NCBI GenBank assembly: GCA_964636325.1 | Contig: CAZWRV010000076.1 | Span: 1-31,796 of the forward strand | Direction of reading: 5' to 3' | Length of the DNA: 31,796 bases | DNA from: CAZWRV01 sp964636325 | GTDB taxonomy: Bacteria > Verrucomicrobiota > Lentisphaeria > Victivallales > GWF2-50-93 | Part shown: in pieces, positions 14,610 to 22,639 of the stretch | Layout of the letters: every line of letters starts with the position of its first letter | How positions within the stretch are numbered: the first letter of the stretch is position 1 | Program-made: the position numbers and the translations under genes | The notes under the pieces: generated by a model | The model's input: only the letters and a program-made list of their open reading frames with translations | Databases searched by the model: none | What the model was told of the DNA's origin: nothing

Positions 14610-15329
14610 TCAGAGCGCCTCCGTCTGTGCCGACGCGCTTATGCTTTTGGCAAGCATCGTGAGCGTCTCCTTGAAGTTGTCCTGGTTGGAGGTGAACGCC
14701 TTGAGCCCCTCCTGCGGGCCGGAGGGGCAGGGATATGCCTCCCATTCGGCCTTGTCTATCGCCGAAAGCGCCCCGTAGCAGTCCATCCCGTCCGGAGCGA
14801 AGATGCTCAATATTATGCGGTTGTTGGTGCATTCCGTCCTGATGTCGTCCACGGTGCCGCCGCGGGCCTCGGGGATCGACATCTCGGGATGGAAGGTCGC
14901 GTCGGTGAATACGACGACCACCCTGGTGGCGTCGCTTCTGTAGCGCCATTTCCCAGGCTCCTCCTGGGCGCCCTTGGCGGTGCTGCCCCGCCTGATGACC
15001 TTGTAGAGCGCGTCGAGGAGGGATTCCGGCTCGTCGCCGCCGCCTTCGGCGCTCAGCCTGTTGAGGTTGGCCTTGAGTTCCGCCACGTCGCGCGTGAAGG
15101 GGGGTTCGGCGAACCAGGACGGATCGGCCTTGTGATCGCGGTATCCGACCACGCTGGCCCTCCAGTCTTTTACAGGGGCGGTATTGTTCGCGTCCTTGCC
15201 GCTGAGGCTGTCTATGAAAGTGGAGATGTTCTGCTTCAGGGCGTCGATGCACGGCTGCATGCTGCCGCTGACATCTATCAGGAACACGATGTCGGCGACT
15301 CCCTTTACCTTCTCCTGGGACTGGGGCAT
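14610..15329 (-). CDS. von Willebrand factor A (TerY-like) protein
   Basis: A vWA domain covers almost the whole 239-residue protein: VADIVFLIDVSGSM has the MIDAS motif DxSxS at residues 19-23, the region SAEGGGDEPESLLDALYKVI carries the MIDAS threonine-equivalent loop, and VVVVFTDATFHPE has the following aspartate. vWA domains bind a metal and partner proteins. In TerY-type loci a vWA protein sits next to a kinase and a phosphatase. I choose ATG 15329 rather than the upstream ATG 15368 because AAGGAGG lies 5 bases before it. It is the first gene of the minus-strand operon, and its promoter should lie in 15330-15505, where TATTATAAAAAACC on the minus strand (15396-15409) could hold a -10 element. 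Confidence 0.87.
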   Translation of the reverse strand: MPQSQEKVKGVADIVFLIDVSGSMQPCIDALKQNISTFIDSLSGKDANNTAPVKDWRASVVGYRDHKADPSWFAEPPFTRDVAELKANLNRLSAEGGGDEPESLLDALYKVIRRGSTAKGAQEEPGKWRYRSDATRVVVVFTDATFHPEMSIPEARGGTVDDIRTECTNNRIILSIFAPDGMDCYGALSAIDKAEWEAYPCPSGPQEGLKAFTSNQDNFKETLTMLAKSISASAQTEAL

Positions 15330-15505
15330 GATACCTCCTTTTTCAAGGTCTTTGCATTGGTCGTCCACGCTTCTACCGTCCGATGTGAAGCTGGTTTTTT
15401 ATAATACTGCCCGGAGATGAAGTTTCAAGTAAACCTGGGGCGTTCCGCGGGTAATTTCAGACCTGCAATTCCCTTTTCCGGCATTTGGCCGCGTGAGTCT
15501 GATAT

Positions 15506-16633
15506 TCAATATGCCCCGAACTCCCGCCACGCGTCGATCAGGGCGGTTGCGCACTCGATGCTCTTGACGCATTGCTCCCTTGTCTTGCCGTCGCCGACGG
15601 CGCCGCCGGAAGTCCTGAGGGTGAATCCACCGCCCGGCGCGCCTTCCTCGATCGCCCTTTTCACTAGGCCGCGCACGTCTCGCGCCTTGAACGAGTCGAG
15701 TGCGAACGCCTGGGACGGGATGTTGCCGGAGAGGAGCATCCTCCCGCCCACCAGCTTCTTGGCTTCCGCCAGGACATTGTCCCCGTAGGGGCTCGGCTCC
15801 AGCGGCTCCACCGAATCTATGCCCATGTCCGCGAAGAGTTCGAGGAAGTCTCCGCTGTTGCCGTGGCAGTGGGCCCTGTGCCTCCCTCCGGCGAGGTGGA
15901 CCGCGTCGTTTACCCTCTTGTCGTAGGGGAAGACGAGCCTGTTGAAAAGCTCCTTGCCGAACCAGGGGGGCGTGAGCATTTCGAGCGCGTACGTCATAAA
16001 TATCGGCGGGTCAGGAAGTTCCATCCCTTTCAGCTGCAGCATCGAGTCGCATATCTGCGCCGTACAGTTTTCGAGGAATCCCTCAGTTGTCTTCTTCTCG
16101 GAGAGCAGCCATACGTAGACCTCGTCCATGTTGCTGTTCCTTACGAGGGAACCGAGCGGGTGGAAGAGGCCGGTGCAGGGCAGGCCGCGCCTTCCGACCC
16201 TCTCGCAGCCGAGCCTGTACTGTTCGGCGTCGAACCGCCTCCTCGACCTCGGAGCCTCGGCGAGCCGTTTGAAGTCCTCCGGTGTTTCGAGGTATCTTTT
16301 CTCCCAGTGGTAGTCGTTGGGATCCATCTCGCCGTAGAAATGCCTGGTCAGCGCGGTGAATTCGCCAGCCGGCGTAGAGTGCGTCCTTTTGATGAGCTTG
16401 CAGCTTCCGGGGATGTCTTCGACCGTCTCCTCCCGGTATTCGGAATCGAGCCCCAGGAATCCCCAGCTGAAGCCGGGCACGCCGATGAAGTTGTCCGCCT
16501 CCTTTTCCTGGAACTCGATGATCTTGTCTGCGCCGGGAAATGCCCTCATCGGAGGGTAGAGTTCGATTTCAATCGGAACCCTGTCAGGCTCCTTGAAGCT
16601 CCACGCTGTAAGCAAACGTGTCTTTGAATCCAT
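15506..16633 (-). CDS. Uroporphyrinogen decarboxylase-family protein (not HemE), paralogue 1
   Basis: The start MDSKTRLLTAWSFKEPDRVP is the N-terminal signature of the UroD-like superfamily members that resemble MtaA/CmuA methyltransferases. The C-terminal region has AHCHGNSGDFLELFADMGID and VEPLEPSPYGDN, matching the H-x-H/Cys and DxxEP-type regions where a zinc site is formed in methyltransferases. In that family, enzymes move methyl groups between a corrinoid or other carrier and a substrate. True HemE decarboxylases lack this context. It follows the DegT-like gene, and both are downstream of a LacI-type regulator. I take ATG 16633 (AGAGG 7 bases upstream). ATG 16648 overlaps the previous stop as ATGA but has no spacing for a ribosome binding site. 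Confidence 0.75.
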   Translation of the reverse strand: MDSKTRLLTAWSFKEPDRVPIEIELYPPMRAFPGADKIIEFQEKEADNFIGVPGFSWGFLGLDSEYREETVEDIPGSCKLIKRTHSTPAGEFTALTRHFYGEMDPNDYHWEKRYLETPEDFKRLAEAPRSRRRFDAEQYRLGCERVGRRGLPCTGLFHPLGSLVRNSNMDEVYVWLLSEKKTTEGFLENCTAQICDSMLQLKGMELPDPPIFMTYALEMLTPPWFGKELFNRLVFPYDKRVNDAVHLAGGRHRAHCHGNSGDFLELFADMGIDSVEPLEPSPYGDNVLAEAKKLVGGRMLLSGNIPSQAFALDSFKARDVRGLVKRAIEEGAPGGGFTLRTSGGAVGDGKTREQCVKSIECATALIDAWREFGAY

Positions 16634-16644
16634 GGGCCTGCCTC

Positions 16645-17883
16645 TCATTTCCTTAGTTCGCCGTCGACTTTCTCGAACGCCTTGGCGAGCGCGTCGGCCT
16701 CGCGTCCGCCCCAGCTTTCGCTCATGTTTAGGTTGAACTGGCAGGCGATGCTTTTCATCAGGTTAACGCATGGGAACTGCCTTGACGTGTCGCCCTTGTA
16801 TGACGGGGACGTCCATGGAAGTCCGCTGTCGTTTCCGAACACACGCCGCTTCCTGAACCATTCCATCATGTGCGGGACGGCCGCCCTGTAGTCGGGGTTC
16901 AGCGGAACGCCCTCGGCCTGCAGCGCCTTGCAGTATTCCTCCTTGGAGCATCTGATCGACTCCGCGGCGACTTCGAGCCGCCACCACCAGTATGAGTGCT
17001 CTGCGCCTTCGGGGAGGGCGGGGATCCGTATTGTTTTGAGCTTCTGCAACCGCGGACGCAGCATGTCCGCGAATGCCCTCCTCCTAGCCACGATGCCGGG
17101 AAGCTTCTTGAGCTGCGCGATCCCGACCGCGCATGATATCTCGTCGAGGTTGTGGTTGAGGGCGGCTACGCAGTTAGTGCTGTTCTCGAGCCCGAACGGC
17201 TTGCCGCGGTCCGCGTAGCGCAGCATCTTCCAGTAGAGGTCCTTGTCCTTGGTGAAGACAATGCCGCCCTGGCCGCCGCTGCAGTGGTGCTTCCCGAACA
17301 TTGTCGAAAAGGCCGAGATTGTCCCGAAGGAGCCGACTAGCCGCCCCGCGATTTTCGCGCCGTGCGCCTGCGAGCAGTCCTCTATTACCGGCAGCCTGCG
17401 CCTGGCGGCCATGTCCATGATCGCCGGCATGTCGCACGGCTCGCCTCCGATGTGCGCGATCAGGATTGCGCTTGTCAGCGGCGTTATCTGCGCCTCGATC
17501 TCTCGTGCGCCGGAGTTGTAGCATCCCGGGGCGGCGTCGGCCACGGCGGGGATCATGTTCAGCAGCGGAACAGGCATCATCCCTCCCGGATCGGTGCAGC
17601 CGCCGACCACAACTTCGGAATACGGCGGAAGCTCGAGCGCCCTGAGCGCCACGAATACGCTCGTGGTCCCCGAATTGACCGCGTCGGCGAATCCCCCGCC
17701 CAGGTATTCGGCGAAGTCCTGGCAATACTGCTTTTCCATCGCGCCGTTGTATCCGGGCGGATTGCCCGAATCAATGCATTGCTGGAGAAGCCGGTCGACG
17801 GCCTCCTTCTCCTCCGCCCCGAAATGGGATCTCGGCGGGAACGCAAATCCGATAGCAGGTTTTCCACCGTTCACAGCAAGCAT
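16645..17883 (-). CDS. DegT/DnrJ/EryC1/StrS-family PLP-dependent aminotransferase
   Basis: A 412-residue fold-type I enzyme. LAVNGGKPAIG opens the protein as in many DegT members. GGFADAVNSGTTSVFVALRAL is the phosphate-binding start of the PLP site. PVIEDCSQAHGAKIAGRLVG holds the Asp that contacts the pyridine nitrogen and the DCSQAHGA motif. FSTMFGKHHCSGGQGGIVF has the lysine that forms the PLP aldimine. The family aminates sugars or 3-amino-5-hydroxybenzoate-type rings. I choose ATG 17883 because AAGGAGG lies 6 bases upstream. ATG 17916 would add 11 residues without a binding site. It is followed at once by the UroD-like gene and preceded by the LacI gene (67-base gap), so it is part of the regulated unit. 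The substrate is unknown. Confidence 0.85.
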   Translation of the reverse strand: MLAVNGGKPAIGFAFPPRSHFGAEEKEAVDRLLQQCIDSGNPPGYNGAMEKQYCQDFAEYLGGGFADAVNSGTTSVFVALRALELPPYSEVVVGGCTDPGGMMPVPLLNMIPAVADAAPGCYNSGAREIEAQITPLTSAILIAHIGGEPCDMPAIMDMAARRRLPVIEDCSQAHGAKIAGRLVGSFGTISAFSTMFGKHHCSGGQGGIVFTKDKDLYWKMLRYADRGKPFGLENSTNCVAALNHNLDEISCAVGIAQLKKLPGIVARRRAFADMLRPRLQKLKTIRIPALPEGAEHSYWWWRLEVAAESIRCSKEEYCKALQAEGVPLNPDYRAAVPHMMEWFRKRRVFGNDSGLPWTSPSYKGDTSRQFPCVNLMKSIACQFNLNMSESWGGREADALAKAFEKVDGELRK

Positions 17884-17950
17884 GTCGTCCTCCTTAATTA
17901 AAAATGAACTTTCCACATGAGTTCCTTGAGCACGTCTTTTATCGCGGCCT

Positions 17951-18991
17951 TCACTTTCTCAGACCTTTCTTCGTTGAATGGTTGATTTCGATCCTCGAAT
18001 ACGGCACCAGGACTGCGCCCCGGGGCTTTTCTCCTGCGATGAGGCCTTTCAGCAGATGCCACGCCTCCGTTCCGAGCATGTACGGCTGCTGGTTGAACAC
18101 GCATCGCTCCACGGATCCGGCGGTGTGCGCGTCCTTGTGGAGGCCCGAGGTGATGAGATGGAAGTCTCTGCCGGCCCTGAGCCCGGCCTTCACCGCCTCC
18201 TCATGGACCATGTCCGCATGCCCAGGGTTGTCCACGTAGATTCCGTCGTAGCGCTGGCCGGACCTGAAGAGGTTCCCCATCTGAAGGCGCATCTCCTCGA
18301 GGTTGGGGACCAGTGTCGTCCCGGTAATCTCCTTCTTCGCTAGCGCCGCAGTATATTTCACGAACGACTCGAAGATCGTCCTGTTCGCGCTGCAGCTGGT
18401 GTAGTCGTGGACTGCAAGCACCGATTTGCATCCCAGCGAGACAAACTCGTCCAGGACGTCCCTTATCATTGAGTCGTGGTCGGAGCAGACGTTTCCGAAG
18501 GGGGCGGCTCCGTTCAGTTCGATCCTTGCGTTCACAAGCACCGTAGGTATCCCGGTCCCCAGCACCTGCCGCACGCAGCCGGCGTCCATGTCGCTCTGAA
18601 GCACTATCGCCCCGTCGACCCGCCCCTGTTCGATCGGCCTCATGAAGCGGCCGGGATCCTCCGACCTGAACATCAGAAGCAGATTGTAGTCGTCAGGCTC
18701 CATCGCCTCGACCATGCCGATGATTATCTCCTGGTAGAACTGGTAGAAGACCGAAAGGCGCGACGGCTGGATGAGCCCCGCGGTGAACGTCCGCCCGGAG
18801 ACGAGCGCCCTGCCGTGGAAGTTCGGCAGATACCCAAGCTCAAGCGCGGCCTTCCTTACCTTTTCCACGGTCCCCGCCCTGACGCGCTTGCCGGGTGTGC
18901 CGTTGAGCGCATGGGTGACCGTCGTAAGGCTCACACCGGCAAGCCTCGCGACATCCCTTCGCCCCGCCTTCCTTTGCGCCCGATCCTTCAT
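17951..18991 (-). CDS. LacI-family transcription regulator
   Basis: The N-terminal helix-turn-helix RDVARLAGVSLTTVTHALNG (residues 12-31) and hinge helix with KVRKAALELGYLPN are typical of LacI. Next comes a periplasmic-binding-protein-like effector domain with TFTAGLIQPSRLSVFYQFYQ, DGAIVLQSDMDAGCVRQVLG and DGIYVDNPGHADMVHE. It is 346 aa, the normal length. It probably represses the downstream aminotransferase and UroD-like genes until a sugar-like ligand binds. Two near-palindromic TTAAyTCGATTAAA sites lie just upstream (18999-19015 and 19054-19070), so it may regulate itself and the divergent GntR-type gene. Confidence 0.93.
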   Translation of the reverse strand: MKDRAQRKAGRRDVARLAGVSLTTVTHALNGTPGKRVRAGTVEKVRKAALELGYLPNFHGRALVSGRTFTAGLIQPSRLSVFYQFYQEIIIGMVEAMEPDDYNLLLMFRSEDPGRFMRPIEQGRVDGAIVLQSDMDAGCVRQVLGTGIPTVLVNARIELNGAAPFGNVCSDHDSMIRDVLDEFVSLGCKSVLAVHDYTSCSANRTIFESFVKYTAALAKKEITGTTLVPNLEEMRLQMGNLFRSGQRYDGIYVDNPGHADMVHEEAVKAGLRAGRDFHLITSGLHKDAHTAGSVERCVFNQQPYMLGTEAWHLLKGLIAGEKPRGAVLVPYSRIEINHSTKKGLRK

Positions 18992-18998
18992 CCAGATA

Positions 18999-19015
18999 AA
19001 TTAATTCGATTAAAA
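18999..19015. promoter_or_regulatory. Putative LacI-type operator 1
   Basis: AATTAATTCGATTAAAA is near-palindromic around CG and matches operator 2 at 15 of 17 positions. It begins 8 bases before the LacI start codon, where a bound repressor would block expression. Confidence 0.55.
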
Positions 19016-19053
19016 ATAGTTGAATAATATTTCATATGAAGACGAAAAAATAT

Positions 19054-19070
19054 ATTTAACTCGATTAAAT
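19054..19070. promoter_or_regulatory. Putative LacI-type operator 2
   Basis: ATTTAACTCGATTAAAT is a near-perfect palindrome of the LacI operator type. Its centre is 55 bases from that of operator 1, about five DNA turns, so two dimers could bind on one face or loop the DNA. The intervening region is AT-rich. No other gene lies in 18992-19264. Confidence 0.58.
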
Positions 19071-19264
19071 ACAAGAGCCAGAAGTTAAAAAAAACGGAAA
19101 AATTTCATTCGTCATGCAATTGACTCGCCTGATTGCCGAAGACCCTGCATGCGGATATATTACGGAAGCCAATTGAATTTGATGGGATTTCACTGGAAAC
19201 AGACACCGACACCCAGGCTGCAAAAACCTAGTTTTTAATCACCCCAAAGATATTCCGGTCGAAG

Positions 19265-20338
19265 ATGAGCCATGCCCGTTCAAAGAAGCCGCTCTACCTC
19301 AGTGTCTACCATGCGCTGAGGAGAAAGATTCTTTCCGGAGACTACAGCCCTGGAACCAGGATCGGCACGGAGGTTCAGCTGGCCGAGGATTTCGGTGCGA
19401 GCCTGATAACGATCCGGCAGGCCCAGCAGATGCTGGTCGAGGAAGGTCTGTTGATCAAGCGGCAGAGGCACGGCACCTTCGTGCCCGGTTCAGCCGCGGG
19501 GAAGCTCTCGATACTGGGGGTCTGCGGCCTGAACCTGCTCGGCGGAACCCGCCAGGTGTTCGGCTCATATTTCGCGGATCTCCTCCTATTCAGCAGCCAG
19601 GAGGCGGTCAGGCGCGGCCTCAGATTCGAGACGGTCTGGATTCCGACCGGCAGCACCGACCAGGCGAAGGAGTTTGTCGAGTCGAACCGTCTGGACGAGT
19701 TCATCGGGGCCGTCTTCTTCGGCAGGGCGGAGGATCATCCGGTCCTCAGGGAGGCGCGGGAGCGCAACATGTGCCATGCCTGCCTCTCGCCCAGGTATCA
19801 GCCCCACAACACCGTCTGGCTTGACTATTCGGAGGCGGTCAGGAAGGCGATTGGAGTTTTCAGCAGTGAGGACAGGCGCCCGGTCTTGGTCATGGGCATA
19901 GAGAACCAGCTGATGGATCATGCTAGAGAACTGCAGGAGGGCGGACTCCCTCTCCGCCTGTGCGGACTGCCCGCTGTCGGAGAAATGTTGGAATATGAAA
20001 TTCTCGGCTACCAAAGGATGCGGGAACTGATCGGAGAGGGCGCCGACTGCGGCAGGATACTCCTGCTCGACGACGTGATCGCACGCGGAGCCACCAGGGC
20101 CATGCTTGAGGCGGGCCTCGGCAAAGGGCCGGCCGAAAGGGTCGTGATCTGCGGAAAACAGGAAATCATCCCGCTCGGACTCGATGTGACCTTCGTCTCG
20201 CACGACACCCGCGAGGAGGTCGCGGAGGCTTTCTCCATGCTCGACCGCCAGCGGCCCATGAAGAGGAGGCTCCTCCCCTCGTCGCCGGTCCCATTCGCCG
20301 TGATGAGCCCGGAGGAAGTCGAGGCGATGCTCCGCTGA
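19265..20338 (+). CDS. GntR-family regulator with LacI-like effector domain
   Basis: Residues 8-78 are a GntR winged helix (YLSVYHALRRKILSGDYSPG, TEVQLAEDFGASLITIRQAQ, then KRQRHGTFVPG). The remaining 280 residues are a periplasmic-binding-protein-like domain (LSILGVCGLNLLG and VLVMGIENQLMDHARELQEG), the arrangement of the AraR type rather than FadR or HutC. It likely senses a carbohydrate. It is transcribed divergently from the LacI gene and shares the regulatory region. The ribosome binding site is weak. The start at 19265 gives the usual short leader before the wing. There is no target gene to its right in the same direction, so its targets may be the leftward operon. Confidence 0.88.
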   Translation: MSHARSKKPLYLSVYHALRRKILSGDYSPGTRIGTEVQLAEDFGASLITIRQAQQMLVEEGLLIKRQRHGTFVPGSAAGKLSILGVCGLNLLGGTRQVFGSYFADLLLFSSQEAVRRGLRFETVWIPTGSTDQAKEFVESNRLDEFIGAVFFGRAEDHPVLREARERNMCHACLSPRYQPHNTVWLDYSEAVRKAIGVFSSEDRRPVLVMGIENQLMDHARELQEGGLPLRLCGLPAVGEMLEYEILGYQRMRELIGEGADCGRILLLDDVIARGATRAMLEAGLGKGPAERVVICGKQEIIPLGLDVTFVSHDTREEVAEAFSMLDRQRPMKRRLLPSSPVPFAVMSPEEVEAMLR

Positions 20339-20406
20339 AACTTTTAAATCTCTGTCGTTATCTTTGTCGTTATCTTTGTTGTTTGTCTTCGTCTTCCTTG
20401 TTAGTC

Positions 20407-20518
20407 GAGCCAATTTCAAAACTCCGAAAACGGCTCAGCTCGGCTTCGCCCTCCATCCGCCTAGGCGGAGTAATTGTGGAGGGTTGAGCCGTGCTCAACC
20501 GCATTTTGAAATTGGCTC
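20407..20518. mobile_element. MITE-like element, copy 1
   Basis: The element is 112 bp with 15-bp perfect terminal inverted repeats (GAGCCAATTTCAAAA and its complement at 20504-20518). It is flanked on both sides by AGTC (20403-20406 and 20519-20522), which looks like a 4-bp target duplication. It contains further palindromes (CCGCCTAGGCGG at 20457-20468, and GGTTGAGC pairing with GCTCAACC at 20482-20500). It has no ORF. A diverged copy in inverted orientation lies at 25250-25450. The remaining gap 20339-20406 has a 12-bp unit TGTCGTTATCTT repeated in tandem at 20353-20376. Confidence 0.7.
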
Positions 20519-20526
20519 AGTCGCTT

Positions 20527-20566
20527 AAGATATGAATTCGGCGGGACGCCGCCGAATTCATATCTT
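20527..20566. repeat. 18-bp perfect inverted repeat overlapping the stop of the fused tRNA-enzyme gene
   Basis: AAGATATGAATTCGGCGG (20527-20544) pairs perfectly with 20549-20566 around a GACG loop. The right arm covers the last codons and stop (20558-20560) of the minus-strand gene. The outer stem TATGAATTC is shared with the 41-nt hairpin at 23853-23893. It lies between converging genes but has no T-run. Confidence 0.65.
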
Positions 20567-22288
20567 GAACCATTTGGGGACGCCGCGGGCGCGGAGGCGG
20601 CGCATGAGCCTTCTGCGGTGCTCCAGTATTTTTTCCCGGGGCCAGTCCGACTGCGGATCCCGGTATGCGGCGCCTGCGGTGGACTTGCAGATTATGCCGG
20701 TCTCCTTCTCGGTGATCGGGATTGCGATTTTCGCAAAATCCTTGCTCGCAAGCGTGCCGCCCCTTTTCCTGCCGAAAGGCCTGCTCTCGCCGACCGCAAA
20801 CCCGCAGCGCATCAGCGCCCCGCGCACAGGATAGGCCGCCGAATATGTCGCGATGATCCCGCCGTCCGCGAGAGTCCCGGCCAAAATACGGATGAAGTCG
20901 TATGTCCACAGCTCCGGATTCTTTCCCGGCGAGAACGGATCCAGGAGTATGAAGTCGAACTTGCCTTGACGGATAAGCAATTCCTTCAATGTCGCGCGGG
21001 CGTCACCGTATATTATGTCAATGCAGGAAAACCGGCCGCTCCATCTCCGCTGTTTTCGGAGGGCGTCGAGAATTTCCAGGTAAAAACCGTCGCCCTCGTG
21101 CGCGCTTTCCGCGAACTTCGCAGTTTCGGGATCCTTCTCTAGCGAGGTTATGATTAGCCGGCCATTTCCGACTTCCTCCGCGAGCCGGGCCGATTCCATG
21201 GCGTTGTACCCGAGCCCAAAGCCGACATCGAGCATCCTGATTTCTCTTCCGGTTTCCAGTTCTCCGCGGATTCCGCAGGGCTCGATGAACTTGCGGTGCG
21301 CCTCCGACTTCGCGCCGGCCGTGGTGTGGAAATGTTCGCCGTAGGCGGGGTGGAAGAAGGTGTATGAGCCGTCGTTGGTCCTTATCCGAGGCGCGCCGGG
21401 GCCGCCTCCGGAACCGCTCTCGGCCATGTTTCTCACATATTCTATGAACTGTCCTTTTTTCATCCACCACTTCGGGGCGATGATCCGCCCGGGATCGGCG
21501 TCGGCGGAAATCCGCATCAGCGGCCATTCCGGAGGGATATGCTTCAGGAATTCCAGGAGCGCCCCGGCATATTCATATTCGTTCATCGGGTGGACGAAGC
21601 TCTTGTCGCGGGAATAAATCTCGGAGAGCGGCGTGTCCTTCAGGATAAGGAGGTTGTGGATTTTCACGGCGGAAAAGGGCAGTGCTGCGATTTTCACCGC
21701 CGTAGCCCTGTAGTCTTCGGCGGTCTCGCCGGGCAGACCGATGATGACATGGGCTGCAGTCCTGATCCCCGCGGCGTCCAGACGCCTGACTGCATCCTCG
21801 ACGCATGCGAAGCCGTGGCCCCGCCTTATCAGTTCGAGCGTCCTTTCGTTCGCGGTCTGCACCCCGAGTTCGACCCAGGTCTCGATCCTGCGGTTCAGCT
21901 CGGCGAGGTAGCCGACCGTCTCGTCCGGCAGGCAGTCCGGCCTCGTCGCCGTAATGAGCATTGCGAAGTCCGCAAGCGACAGTGTCTCCTCATAGTGCCT
22001 CCTTACGGCTTCAAGCGGGGCGTTCGTGTTGGTGAACGTCTGGAAATAGGCGATGAGGCCGTGGCCTTCGCCGTGGCGCCGCTTGAGGTAGGAGATCCCC
22101 GAATCGACCTGCTCGCGGAGATTGAGGTTCCTCTTCAGATGCCTGGCGAGCGCGCCGTCCTCGGCGCAGAAGATGCAGCGGCCCCCGGAATCCTTGAGCC
22201 TCTGCGGACAGAGGTAGGGAAGGTCTATCGGAACACGATGGAGCGGCCTCCCGAACCTGCGGATCAAATAATCCTTGAAAAAAAGCAT
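20558..22288 (-). CDS. Fusion of YhcC/MnmL-like radical SAM enzyme and MnmC-type tRNA methyltransferase
   Basis: Residues 1-285 are a radical SAM enzyme of the TIGR01212/YhcC type. C27, C38 and C41 (in LCPQRLKDSGGRCIFC) bind the 4Fe-4S cluster, and YFQTFTNTNAPLEAVRRHYE, VELGVQTANE and HVIIGLPGETAEDY are family blocks. Residues 300-525 are a DUF752/MnmC1 methyltransferase: DGSYTFFHPAYGEHFHTTAG, SAM loop DVGFGLGYNAM (354-364) and catalytic-side motif LLDPFSPGKNPELWT (448-462). MnmC1 methylates nm5s2U at the wobble position of tRNA. The flavin oxidoreductase half of classic MnmC is missing. In Gram-positives the YtqA radical SAM protein (MnmL) and the MnmM methylase act together in this step, so the fusion suggests the same division of labour in one polypeptide (inference). 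Both halves look intact. Confidence 0.82.
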   Translation of the reverse strand: MLFFKDYLIRRFGRPLHRVPIDLPYLCPQRLKDSGGRCIFCAEDGALARHLKRNLNLREQVDSGISYLKRRHGEGHGLIAYFQTFTNTNAPLEAVRRHYEETLSLADFAMLITATRPDCLPDETVGYLAELNRRIETWVELGVQTANERTLELIRRGHGFACVEDAVRRLDAAGIRTAAHVIIGLPGETAEDYRATAVKIAALPFSAVKIHNLLILKDTPLSEIYSRDKSFVHPMNEYEYAGALLEFLKHIPPEWPLMRISADADPGRIIAPKWWMKKGQFIEYVRNMAESGSGGGPGAPRIRTNDGSYTFFHPAYGEHFHTTAGAKSEAHRKFIEPCGIRGELETGREIRMLDVGFGLGYNAMESARLAEEVGNGRLIITSLEKDPETAKFAESAHEGDGFYLEILDALRKQRRWSGRFSCIDIIYGDARATLKELLIRQGKFDFILLDPFSPGKNPELWTYDFIRILAGTLADGGIIATYSAAYPVRGALMRCGFAVGESRPFGRKRGGTLASKDFAKIAIPITEKETGIICKSTAGAAYRDPQSDWPREKILEHRRRLMRRLRARGVPKWFKI

Positions 22289-22639
22289 GGCAGAATATAT
22301 TCCGGCTCAGCCTCAAACAATTGTCGTCCAACCAATAAAAACAAGGGCACTGAAGCAAAATGAGGATTTGCGCATCCCATGAAATCATAATGCGTCAATT
22401 TATTCTGCAAGACGACTGATGGAGGGTCGGGTTCCACACCACCGCCGTATGGACGGCGTGGAAGCCGCCCTATCAAGTTCATTATTTCCCGGAAAAGACC
22501 GGCTAGGTTTTTCCCTGCGGGAAAAAGGCGCCTTACGACGCATTACATGAAATCGTCGCCCAGGACGTCAGTCGGACATAGAAATGGATGTTTCCTGCCG
22601 TATATTACGCGGCCCAGAACTTGAACATACGGAGCTTAC
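22289..22639. other. 351-base gap with palindromes, no gene
   Basis: Two hairpins are visible: TTCCAC...GTGGAA enclosing GCCGT/ACGGC near 22433-22463, and a perfect TTTTTCCC/GGGAAAAA stem at 22508-22526. The promoter of the thioredoxin-like gene probably lies in 22580-22625 (TATATTAC near 22602). No coding frame is supported. Confidence 0.4.

Noticed and set aside
18476..19027. Plus-strand frame opposite the LacI gene
   Set aside because: Complement of a well-supported regulator. The translation has no domain features and would run into the operator region.
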